Part shown: piece by piece, positions 34,211-47,800 of the stretch
How the letters are laid out: each line of letters starts with the position of its first letter
Position numbering within the stretch: the stretch's first letter is position 1
Notes under the pieces: generated by a model
The model's database searches: none
What the model was told of the DNA's origin: nothing
The model's input: the letters and a program-made list of their open reading frames with translations, nothing else
Assembly (NCBI RefSeq): GCF_037975245.1
Contig: NC_092566.1
Span: 17,887,001-17,951,000, forward strand
Reading direction: 5' to 3'
Length of the DNA: 64,000 nucleotides
DNA from: Apostichopus japonicus
Lineage: Eukaryota; Echinodermata; Holothuroidea; Aspidochirotida; Stichopodidae
Made by a program: the position numbers and the translations under genes

Positions 34211-37200
34211 TAGACAAACATATCTATTTCTGTGACGTACTTGAACCACATGTGGCAACACGTTTCTGCTTACTGATGTTCATTATGTGCTTACGACTTT
34301 ACGGTAGCGAGAGCACACAGATGGGAAAGAACTTCAGACAATCACTATAGGCTACGAGTTGCATCCAACAACACTGGGAAAAGAAACCTTTTAGCGTTCA
34401 TTAAAGCTATTGTATTTCCTTGCGAAGGCTGTCGCATAAAGCTAGAGGCGCAATTCACAACACTAATAAGTAAACACATTTCTAAAGCGAAAATTTGAAG
34501 GTGGCAGAAAATATTTATGTAGATATTATTGCAATCTGTATGTCATTGATGTGCTACGTATGTATTGAAGGTATCTAAAAATGGCAACACAATGAAAACA
34601 AAGTATGATTAATGTCTAACACTGAATCTTCCGGCATCGTCGTTGCAACACGTCTCACAGTCTAATATTAGCTCATGAAGTGGTTTCTTAATATAATATT
34701 TATTATACATTGATGAGGAATTAACAACATGCCGTACCCTATATGATTTTTGTGTTCATTATATGATGTAATATTATTAATTCTGTTGTTTATTATGTCA
34801 ATTTTATGCTGTTGTTATGTTATTATTTCAATATCATGTTAATGATATTTATATATTAACGGCTGCTTTCATTCACAAGAATATATTAGTCATTGCTCAA
34901 ACTAATCGATTGAGCAGTCGCGAAAACGGCATATAGTCGTTAAACACTGTTTAAGCTGGAGCTTTCAGGGAGTTGTTTTGGAACAACTCCCTCATGCAAT
35001 CGTATCCTTCCCATCACGCAGAAGCACTGCCCAATAGGCAATTCGAATTCCCGCTCTTTTGTGAAATTACGAAATGTCCAACACACAGAAAATGTAACCT
35101 TGTTTTTTCTTTCTTCCTGTAGGAATTATATGGAAACCTTTGGGACTTCCCCTATTAGTTTACTGAAGGGTTAACACGAGGAAATCTTGCTAACCTCTGT
35201 GGCCATTATCCTTCAGAAAATTGCTAAAAAATGTATTCAATTGTAAGGTATGGAACGAGGATATGCACTACGATCCAAATCAAATCAAAAACTTCGACTG
35301 CATTATTTATTGTCCAAACTCAAATGTTTACTATCAAAGCATGTTTTCCCACAGTTCAGTTTCGACTCATGCCCAGAAGACCTTTGGTAAGGCCACTCTG
35401 ATGGAATGCAGATAGACATATTATCATAACCCAACTCTTGAACTTTGAGACAACCCATGATGATAAGGAAATAAGCAAACGAGACTAGAATAATAAATAA
35501 GCTGGAATAGGAACTAAGAAATCTTTGGCTTGAACGCGTTTCGAACAACTGTGACCTAAGGATACAAGCCTACCAACCACCGGAGCTATTTCAAGTGTTG
35601 AATTAGTTGAATGGTGGCGATCCATACATTGCTATGTCTTTGCTTTGCGAGTGACAGTCAGAGACCAGCCATTTACACACCAGTTTCATTTGATACAACA
35701 CAGGCAGCGGAATGCATTGGTTTTCTAGAGAAATCCGGTTTCTTGTGTTATATAAATAGACCGTAAATAGCCGGAAATTTTCAGCACTCCATCTATTCTG
35801 TTAAAGGATATGCTATATAAGACTAAAACGTACTCGAATATAAGAACACCCCTTAACCTAGGCCTAAACACGAACATAAATTAAAAGCTTCCCGTGTTTT
35901 TGGTTTTTTGCCCCTTTAATATTTCTTATTCTTAAATAGGTTATCTTGATATGTTCAGTTGTACTATGGATTTGCTATTATTAAAAGTTTTAAATAAATA
36001 ACCTCATATCTTCACAATTAATTTGAACTATATTTAGAGATTTATTGCTTCCTCGGCGTTCCATGCGGTATTTCCTTTGTGCGATCTAGTGGTTTAAAAT
36101 GGGATCGAATGGAAATCCCCCATCAAGTGCTTCAAGGCTCTATATATGGCTTCGCACAGTAATAGAAAGCAATTGTAGGTTAGGTAATGATCGTACGAAT
36201 AATAAAACTAAACCAAGTTCGAGTCCTTGTTAATTACCGCTTTCCTGACTAAAATTGTGTTCTCTACTGTAATCTATTGCTTAGTCACGTTTGTGATGTG
36301 TCAAAACAACGTGTTAACGTTTGTAGTGTATGGTGAGCGTCAGTCTCGTGCGCGGGAATTTTCATGGGGTGGTACATTTACTGAAGCCTGTGGTTCTTTT
36401 CGTTGACCACCATTCTTGGCGTCGGTGGATTAAATTTGCATAATTTAGCGGAGTTGGGGGAGGGGGGGGGGGGTTAGATGCAGAATTGATCTATATTTTC
36501 CAACCATATCAATTTTGTTTTGTTACACTTGAAACAGATAGTGTTCACGCCCCCCTTAACACGAAATACATTTAGGGGAGGTACATCACCCCAACCCCAC
36601 CCACCGGACGCACTTGTAACTTCAATACTGATCATACACTGCTTCGACTAAATCAAAAGAAATAGTTTCCTATCGGCAAAAAGTCATAGAGCTGTTTTGA
36701 TTTCGTTCCATTCTGCTCGAAATTTATGATGCCTTTGGCCCACATAAATAATATTGCGAATTATTATACCACTGTCGTTCAGTAACCTGAGCCAAAACCG
36801 ATTAAACCCGTTACGGCTTTATATGAAATGTTTGCCATATACCCTGCTCGTGTATATATACGCAGTGGCCTTGTGCAGCCTAAAAATATCTTCTGTGCTT
36901 AATTGAGTCATCTGTTAATTATGTGACCTCTTTGTTCAATTGTAACCAAGTTATTCGCAGATTCTATAGCCTACTTTATAACGTACAAAGAACCGTAAGC
37001 GCAACCGTTCTACACAGGTAATTAGATGGCTGTCTCAAAGCAGTTAGTTTGAGAAGCATATACATGAACTTGCGTTCGCGTATAATGGTTAAATGTTAAA
37101 GGTTAAATGTGCTAAGCATATGGTTGTAGCTGTACCCTGCAAATGAACAAACAGTATTAGGACTATAGGAAGGTATTAGGCTGACTGTACCCAACGATTA

Positions 37201-37577
37201 TATTGGATCGGATAAGAAATAGTAATTACACCCATCATGGTCCATCTTCGTATATTAGGCCCTATCTAGTGTTGTACGTACTCCTTCAGCCTCTTGCGGT
37301 TTATTTGCTCCTTTACTCATCCCCTATGCGAGTTTTATGTATAAGCCAAATACACCGAGTCCTACCCCCCCCCCCATACGCATGCACGGGCTTTTTGCGA
37401 TAATATGGTTACTTCTACATAGGCCTATAAACTGAAATGAATCGAGAACTCATATCATCTTGTGCATGGAGCGCTAACATGATATTTATGACTAGTGCTA
37501 ATAGCACCCCAGCATAGTTTTAGCAAGAACTGTATCATTCGTCAGGACGACATTACTACATAAAGAAACATACCCGT

Positions 37578-37597
37578 ATGTATATATATATATATAA

Positions 37598-37650
<53 letters not shown>

Positions 37651-37668
37651 AATATATATATATATAAC
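37578..37668. repeat. (AT)n microsatellite with periodic 'taaa' breaks
   Basis: About 90 bp of alternating TA interrupted four times by AAA (TATATAAATATATATA), giving a compound dinucleotide repeat. Confidence 0.9.
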
Positions 37669-39577
37669 ATATGCATGAGCCTACATATACGCACACACCG
37701 TTAAAACAATATACCTCACTAAACGATATGTAGGCCTACTCATGGGTAGGTATCTTTATATAGGCCTATATGTTTATGACAGTTCATGACTCAATTTGAA
37801 AGAAAACTATGCTATGGTCGCATCTGTTAGATCTTAGCCTATAGGCCACATATTCGCACGCGTTTTGTTTGTATAGGCTTTCAGTTTAAAGAGTAAAAAG
37901 GTAGCGTCCATACGCCTAAAATCTAGATCAATAATAAGCTTCCCTGTATCATATAAAGTTCCTAATGCTGAAGTCGTTATTTCTAGTAGGCCTTTACACA
38001 CACTGGCTATACTGGGTCTACTATTAGGAACGTAAAATACTTTAAAAAAAGGACTTAAATAGCAAAATAATAACTTACTAAATGAAGCCACTCCTCCTTC
38101 ACGGGAATATGGGCAGGAATGAATGCTACCCTATACTACACAGATTAGAACAGACTAGTGATAGATGTGGTAAAGATTGCACAACAATGTCATTGCGAAA
38201 TAGGGAATTCCCACAAAACCTGAAACACTCGTAACCATATGTTGACATGGGCATGTCGCAACATATAACAGTGTCGTACAGCTTCAACAGCAATATGATT
38301 GCTGACAGTGTATGAAAGAGTTTGAAACAGATTCTATTAGAAAGGCTGCATAAGAGAACATATATCAGAACAACATATATATCAACTGCACAAGAACAAC
38401 ATATACATGAACTGAGGGTGCTCTTTGTAAAATATACCGTATACCGGATAGTAAGTTAAATCATATACAATTTGCTACATGAAGTTCAATAGAATAACGA
38501 ATGTGAAACCGAAACTATACTTAAGGCTATACAGCTCGACAGATTTTGCAAACACGGGCTGATGTCTTATTGTTATGAGTATAAATTGATTCAGTAAATA
38601 TTGTATTTGCATTCGGCAGATCACGTACTATAGATGATTGTCAAGCCTAACCCGTAGCCAAGTAATCAACAAAAGCCAGGCATACCTTCAATGTTTACGC
38701 TTAGTAGAGTTTGAAAGAGCTGCCGTATGGACAGCGCATGCGTCAAATCTTTGTATCAAAGGTCATCAGTATTCGCCCCAAAATTTATAGCTAGAAATTT
38801 AAAGAAAAATAAAAAAAATATTAGAGGGTTTTATCCACCATATTTTTTCCAGAAATAGAGGGAGGTTCAGTTCAACATTTAAATGTCTCAACAAGGCATA
38901 ACGCTTTTAGGATGATAACAGCTTGTTCAAATCTGAATATATTGAGTATGTAACGTATTTATGGTGGATACTGGCGTTCAATAAAAATAGCGAGTCAACA
39001 CACAAGGAGGAACGCAATGGTTACAAACCACAATCACTTATGCAAAATCGTTGCCAGTGAGTTATTTGTGTTGCATAATGTGATTGAACGGAGATTAAGT
39101 AGGATAAACCCCCTCCCCGTCCCCCACAGCACGGTGAGACAATTCTGAAGGATCAGTGTATGGTTGAAAGAAACGACTCGTCGCAATGCTGGTCGGAAGA
39201 GGTTAAAACACATTAAATACTTTTATTAGCAAACTTTTAAATTATATTAATTAGCAAGTATATAAGCACTTCTGAAATCTTCATGCTAATCCGTTGTCTA
39301 AAATCTGTTCTAAAGATATTTGTGGTAACATTCTCTCTGTCAGGGGACAGGAAATACCCCCTTCTTCAATCCATTCTTGGCTAGGGTAATGGTAGACACT
39401 TGGAATTTCCCTGATTACACCTCCTTTTAACGTTATAATGTGACAAGTCATGCATGATAGTACAAACACCTAGTTATGATTGCCGCTGCTTTATGCGAAC
39501 CCTTGAAGCATACGATTTTCAGATTTTGTTCCTTATCCTTGGGTTGAGCTGAAGGTGACAGAAGAACGATGATATCA

Positions 39578-39920
<343 letters not shown>

Positions 39921-41574
39921 TTACTTAATTTTGAAAAATCAATATTATTTACCGCATCTATGCTTAACTTCCCACCACATACGCGATGGGTTAAATAGGA
40001 ACTTACGTGAGCTGGTTGCAATCTGTATTGTATATGCAACACTGCATGAGCGATGTTGTTTGATAATAACATCACACTAGAGGTTCAAATTATTCAAATG
40101 AACAAATAAGACATGTCGATGAATAAATGTGTGACACGTTGGCGATTATGTACTGGACTTAGTCTGTACAATAAAGTAAAGACGCACAGCAAAATACAGT
40201 CTTACGGCTTTGCAGGGATAAAATGCTACCCTGTAATAAAGTTGTTATCAAATTATTATTATTTTTTAGTTCTCCTTGAATAATATTCTTCAGCAAAAGG
40301 TGTGCTGCGGTCTAGTTACACGACATATTGTGTAAAGGTGTCTAAAATCGTTAGCTAAACTTCCTGAATAACAATCGAAATTCTTAATTTGGACACGGGA
40401 CTTTCCAATGGAATTTCCTGTAGGATTATGCAATCATAACCACCAATTTTGTTTGCCCGTTGCCTTATTGGTGGCGTATTACCTTAATGTAGATCACTTT
40501 AAGTCGACATTCCCCATATAGAATCAATAGCAATCCGCCCGAGTGTTCTCCTTCAGGAAAAGTGTTGAAAAACAACAGGAGAACATCTTGTTCGATATGT
40601 TATCAAACAAGATCTAGTTTTGGTAGCTTGGATGTCAGAGTACACGATGGGGAAGGGTAGGGTGGGGGTGGGGAGGGGCTTCGTGTTGGAAGTGTACATC
40701 CCTGAATCTGCCTAAATTATAGTCGGTGAAATAACCAAGTTAACGGTTGAAGTGGGTTATAGAGTTCTTTATATCATGGACAGTATCAAAAATTCATGTA
40801 AAAACAATTATATCTTTGTTCGTTTTAATTCATCGACCATTTCATTTTGCAGAATATTTACATAACTATTTATAAAAGCTTATGTGACATGTTCATTTCA
40901 ATAAATTTACCGACGAAACGTAAATATAAACCCCAAAATTGAAAATCTCGAATATGCCTGTAATCTGTTTTCTTTTAAAGATGATTTGGGACAAATAAGA
41001 CAAATGATATTACGTATGCAGGCGCAGTTTTTAAACATCCATTTTCTTCTTTGTATTACTTTGCGTTCCTTTGTATTACCCTGTATTTCTTTGTATTACA
41101 ACTACTGACAATGTTAAATGTCATTAGTGATTGCTTAAGAAGATGCTAACTATTGCGAGAGATTTTCAAGTGTTCTTTCCTGGCGGTTCAGTGTTTTTTA
41201 CTTTCTTTCAGAGACATCCAGGAGAATTAAAATAGATAATTAGATGTATCAGTGTGAATTACTGTTTTTAAGTAAACTCTAAAATGTTTGTTAAAAGTTA
41301 ATCATGGGTGACAATTAGGTGAGTTTCAAGCATATTTGAGGCAATCTTGAAGACCTTTAAAACTAAGTGCAGTATCACAATGAATAAACAACAAAGGAAA
41401 CATTGTGTTCAATTTTTTTAGGTATTTATTTTTTGTCGAAAAAACTTTAGCAACTCGACGTCCAAATCGGAAATAGTCGTATTAATGACATTTTTAACCT
41501 TAAAAACAGAAGAAATGTCCGTACTGTGAGCGATCATTAGAACAACCAGTTCATTTGTCATTTAGATTTCTAAT

Positions 41575-41850
41575 TGGGTCCAGAAATTCGGCTTAAATTT
41601 CGACTCGAAATCTAATATATATTAAATTACGACATCAACCTTTCACTTTGAAAATATACTGTATTGCAAGCGAATATCGAGAACTAAAAATATAATTTTT
41701 CATAATTTCAAAAATTATGAAAAAAATATAAGGTAACAATCCTTGAAAATAACCAAATTTGGCCTAAAAAATAAAAACTCTTTAAATCTCACTTCAAAAA
41801 CTAATTTTAAGATTATCATTGGCTGACAGGCAAACAGGAGGGCGCCACAG
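41575..41850 (+). repeat. Decayed left edge of the satellite
   Basis: Before the first recognisable unit the sequence still shows scattered monomer-like pieces ('ggctgacaggcaaacaggaggg' against 'tggttggtaacagaatggac') and a 'tttctaattgggtccagaaa' string that reappears in the right edge at about 54398. Confidence 0.4.
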
Positions 41851-44800
41851 ATCCCACGCATGATTTTGGAAACAATTAAAAAAAATTCGGCCAAAAATGC
41901 CAAATTTCGACCAAAAATCGAATCTTTCGGATTTCGATCAGGATGGATTATATCGATTCCAGTAACTCATATCTGTTGTTTAATCCATAAAAATCGGTTG
42001 ACTGAGCTATCATTTTCATAAAAATGACATTTGAACATTCATATCAATATTATTATTAAATTTTCTATCAGATATGGACCTATTATGGCAGTTTTATTGC
42101 CTGGTTGCTAACAGAATGGACCGCTCTATCACATGGACCTGTTTTGGGAACAATTAAAAAAATCACGATTTCGGCCAAAAATTGAAAAAATCATAAGGCT
42201 ATACCCTTACCAAAATGTCAAATTTCGACCAAAAATCGAATCTTTCGGATTTCGATCAGGATGGATTATATCGATTCCCGTAACTCATATCTGTTGTTTA
42301 ATCCATAAAAATCGGTTGACTGAGCTATCATTTTCATAAAAATGACATTTGAACATTCATATCAATATTATTATTAAATTTTCTATCAGATATGGACCTA
42401 TTATGGCAGTTTTATTGCCTGGTTGGTAACAGAATGGACCGCTCTATCACATGGACCTGTTTTGGGAACAATTAAGAAAATCACGATTTCGGCCAAAAAT
42501 TGAAAAAATCATAAGGCTATACCCTTACCAAAATGTCAAATTTCGACCAAAAATCGAATCTTTCGGATTTCGATCAGGATGGATTATATCGATTCCCGTA
42601 ACTCATATCTGTTGTTTAATCCATAAAAATCGGTTGACTGAGCTATCATTTTCATAAAAATGACATTTGAACATTCATATCAATATTATTATTAAATTTT
42701 CTATCAGATATGGACCTATTATGGCAGTTTTATTGTCTGGTTGGTAACAGAATGGACCGCTCTATCACATGGACCTGTTTTGGGAACAATTAAAAAAATC
42801 ACGATTTCGGCCAAAAATTGAAAAAATCATAAGGCTATACCCTTACCAAAATGTCAAATTTCGACCAAAAATCGAATCTTTCGGATTTCGATCAGGATGG
42901 ATTATATCGATTCCCGTAACTCATATCTGTTGTTTAATCCATAAAAATCGGTTGACTGAGCTATCATTTTCATAAAAATGACATTTGAACATTCATATCA
43001 ATATTATTATTAAATTTTCTATCAGATATGGACCTATTATGGCAGTTTTATTGCCTGGTTGCTAACAGAATGGACCGCTCTATCACATGGACCTGTTTTG
43101 GGAACAATTAAAAAAAATCACGATTTCGGCCAAAAATTGAAAAAATCATAAGGCTATACCCTTACCAAAATGTCAAATTTCGACCAAAAATCGAATCTTT
43201 CGGATTTCGATCAGGATGGATTATATCGATTCCCGTAACTCATATCTGTTGTTTAATCCATAAAAATCGGTTGACTGAGCTATCATTTTCATAAAAATGA
43301 CATTTGAACATTCATATCAATATTATTATTAAATTTTCTATCAGATATGGACCTATTATGGCAGTTTTATTGCCTGGTTGGTAACAGAATGGACCGCTCT
43401 ATCACATGGACCTGTTTTGGGAACAATTAAAAAAATCACGATTTCGGCCAAAAATTGAAAAAATCATAAGGCTATACCCTTACCAAAATGTCAAATTTCG
43501 ACCAAAAATCGAATCTTTCGGATTTCGATCAGGATGGATTATATCGATTCCCGTAACTCATATCTGTTGTTTAATCCATAAAAATCGGTTGACTGAGCTA
43601 TCATTTTCATAAAAATGACATTTGAACATTCATATCAATATTATTATTAAATTTTCTATCAGATATGGACCTATTATGGCAGTTTTATTGCCTGGTTGGT
43701 AACAGAATGGACCGCTCTATCACATGGACCTGTTTCGGGAACAATTAAAAAAATCAGGATTTCGGCCAAAAATTGAAAAAATCATAAGGCTATATATACC
43801 CTTACCAAAATGTCAAATTTCGACCAAAAATCGAATCTTTCGGATTTCGATCAGGATGGATTATATCGATTCCCGTAACTCATATCTGTTGTTTAATCCA
43901 TAAAAATCGGTTGACTGAGCTATCATTTTCATAAAAATGACATTTGAACATTCATATCAATATTATTATTAAATTTTCTATCAGATATGGACCTATTATG
44001 GCAGTTTTATTGCCTGGTTGGTAACAGAATGGACCGCTCTATCACATGGACCTGTTTCGGGAACAATTAAAAAAATCAGGATTTCGGCCAAAAATTGAAA
44101 AAATCATAAGGCTATATATACCCTTACCAAAATGTCAAATTTCGACCAAAAATCGAATCTTTCGGATTTCGATCAGGATGGATTATATCGATTCCCGTAA
44201 CTCATATCTGTTGTTTAATCCATAAAAATCGGTTGACTGAGCTATCATTTTCATAAAAATGACATTTGAACATTCATATCAATATTATTATTTTATTTTC
44301 TATCAGATATGGACCTATTATGGCAGTTTTATTGCCTGGTTGGTAACAGAATGGACCGCTCTATCACATGGACCTGTTTTGGGAACAATTAAAAAAATCA
44401 GGATTTCGGCCAAAAATTGAAAAAATCATAAGGCTATATACCCTTACCAAAATGTCAAATTTCGACCAAAAATCGAATCTTTCGGATTTCGATCAGGATG
44501 GATTATATCGATTCCCGTAACTCATATTTGTTGTTTAATCCATAAAAGTCGGTTGACTGAGCTATCATTTTCATAAAAATGACATTTGAACATTCATATC
44601 AATATTATTATTAAATTTTCTATCAGATATGGACCTATTATGGCAGTTTTATTGCCTGGTTGGTAACAGAATGGACCGCTCTATCACATGGACCTGTTTT
44701 GGGAACAATTAAAAAAATCAGGATTTCGGCCAAAAATTGAAAAAATCATAAGGCTATACCCTTACCAAAATGTCAAATTTCGACCAAAAATCGAATCTTT

Positions 44801-47800
44801 CGGATTTCGATCAGGATGGATTATATCGATTCCCGTAACTCATATCTGTTGTTTAATCCATAAAAATCGGTTGACTGAGCTATCATTTTCATAAAAATGA
44901 CATTTGAACATTCATATCAATATTATTATTAAATTTTCTATCAGATATGGACCTATTATGGCAGTTTTATTGTCTGGTTGGTAACAGAATGGACCGCTCT
45001 ATCACATGGACCTGTTTTGGGAACAATTAAAAAAATCACGATTTCGGTTAAAAATTGAAAAAATCATACCTTTACCAAAATGTCAAATTTCGACCAAAAA
45101 TCGAATCTTTCGGATTTCGATCAGGATGGATTATATCGATTCCCGTAACTCATATCTGTTGTTTAATCCATAAAAATCGGTTGACTGAGCTATCATTTTC
45201 ATACAAATGACATTTGAACATTCATATCAATATTATTATTTAAATTTCTATCAGATATGGACCTATTATGGCAGTTCTATTGCCTGGTTGGTAACAGAAT
45301 GGACCGCTCTATCACATGGACCTGTTTTGGGAACAATTAAAAAAATCACGATTTCGGCCAAAAATTGAAAAAATCATAAGGCTATACCCTTACCAAAATG
45401 TCAAATTTCGACCAAAAATCGAATCTTTCGGATTTCGATCAGGATGGATTATATCGATTCCCGTAACTCATATCTGTTGTTTAATCCATAAAAGTCGGTT
45501 GACTGAGCTATCATTTTCATACAAATGACATTTGAACATTCATATCAATATTATTATTAAATTTTCTATCAGATATGGACCTATTATGGCAGTTTTTTGT
45601 CTGGTTGGTAACAGAATGGACCGCTCTATCACATGGAACTGTTTTGGGAACAATTAAAAAAATCAGGATTTCGGCCAAAAATTGAAAAAATCATAAGGCC
45701 TTACCAAAATGTCAAATTTCGACCAAAAATCGAATCTTTCGGATTTCGATCAGGATGGATTATATCGATTCCCGTAACTCATATCTGTTGTTTAATCCAT
45801 AAAAGTCGGTTGACTGAGCTATCATTTTCATAAAAATGACATTTGAACATTCATATCAATTTTATTATTAAATTTTCTATCAGATATGGACCTATTATGG
45901 CAGTTTTATTGCCTGGTTGGTAACAGAATGGACCGCTCTATCACATGGACCTGTTTTGGGAACAATTAAAAAAATCACGATTTCGGCCAAAAATTGAAAA
46001 AATCATACCTTTACCAAAATGTCAAGTTTCGACCAAAAATCGAATCTTTCGGATTTCGATCAGGATGGATTATATCGATTCCCGTAACTCATATCTGTTG
46101 TTTAATCCATAAAAGTCGGTTGACTGAGCTATCATTTTCATAAAAATGACATTTGAACATTCATATCAATTTTATTATTAAATTTTCTATCAGATATGGA
46201 CCTATTATGGCAGTTTTATTGTCTGGTTGGTAACAGAATGGACCGCTCTATCACATGGAACTGTTTTGGGAACAATTAAAAAAATCAGGATTTCGGCCAA
46301 AAATTGAAAAAATCATAAGGCTATATTCTTACCAAAATGTCAAATTTCGACCAAAAATCGAATCTTTCGGATTTCGATCAGGATGGATTATATCGATTCC
46401 CGTAACTCATATCTGTTGTTTAATCCATAAAAGTCGGTTGACTGAGCTATCATTTTCATAAAAATGACATTTGAACATTCATATCAATATTATTATTAAA
46501 TTTTCTATCAGATATGGACCTATTATGGCAGTTTTATTGCCTGGTTGGTAACAGAATGGACCGCTCTATCACATGGACCTGTTTTGGGAACAATTAAAAA
46601 AATCAGGATTTCGGCCAAAAATTGAAAAAATCATAAGGCTATACCCTTACCAAAATGTCAAATTTCGACCAAAAATCGAATCTTTCGGATTTCGATCAGG
46701 ATGGATTATATCGATTCCCGTAACTCATATCTGTTGTTTAATCCATAAAAGTCGGTTGACTGAGCTATCATTTTCATACAAATGACATTTGAACATTCAT
46801 ATCAATATTATTATTAAATTTTCTATCAGATATGGACCTATTATGGCAGTTTTATTGTCTGGTTGGTAACAGAATGGACCGCTCTATCACATGGAACTGT
46901 TTTGGGAACAATTAAAAAAATCACGATTTCGGCCAAAAATTGAAAAAATCATAAGGCTATATTCTTACCAAAATGTCAAATTTCGACCAAAAATCGAATC
47001 TTTCGGATTTCGATCAGGATGGATTATATCGATTCCCGTAACTCATATCTGTTGTTTAATCCATAAAAGTCGGTTGACTGAGCTATCATTTTCATAAAAA
47101 TGACATTTGACCATTCATATCAATTTTATTATTAAATTTTCTATCAGATATGGACCTATTATGGCAGTTTTATTGCCTGGTTGGTAACAGAATGGACCGC
47201 TCTATCACATGGACCTGTTTTGGGAACAATTAAAAAAATCAGGATTTCGGCCAAAAATTGAAAAAATCATAAGGCTATATACCCTTACCAAAATGTCAAA
47301 TTTCGACCAAAAATCGAATCTTTCGGATTTCGATCAGGATGGATTATATCGATTCCCGTAACTCATATCTGTTGTTTAATCCATAAAAATCGGTTGACTG
47401 AGCTATCATTTTCATAAAAATGACATTTGAACATTCATATCAATATTATTATTAAATTTTCTATCAGATATGGACCTATTATGGCAGTTTTATTGCCTGG
47501 TTGGTAACAGAATGGACCGCTCTATCACATGGACCTGTTTCGGGAACAATTAAAAAAATCAGGATTTCGGCCAAAAATTGAAAAAATCATAAGGCTATAT
47601 ATACCCTTACCAAAATGTCAAATTTCGACCAAAAATCGAATCTTTCGGATTTCGATCAGGATGGATTATATCGATTCCCGTAACTCATATCTGTTGTTTA
47701 ATCCATAAAAATCGGTTGACTGAGCTATCATTTTCATAAAAATGACATTTGAACATTCATATCAATATTATTATTTTATTTTCTATCAGATATGGACCTA

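Noticed and set aside
35221-35548. Overlapping plus and minus frames
   Set aside because: No recognisable protein family, no splice sites pairing with neighbours, ordinary AT-rich composition.
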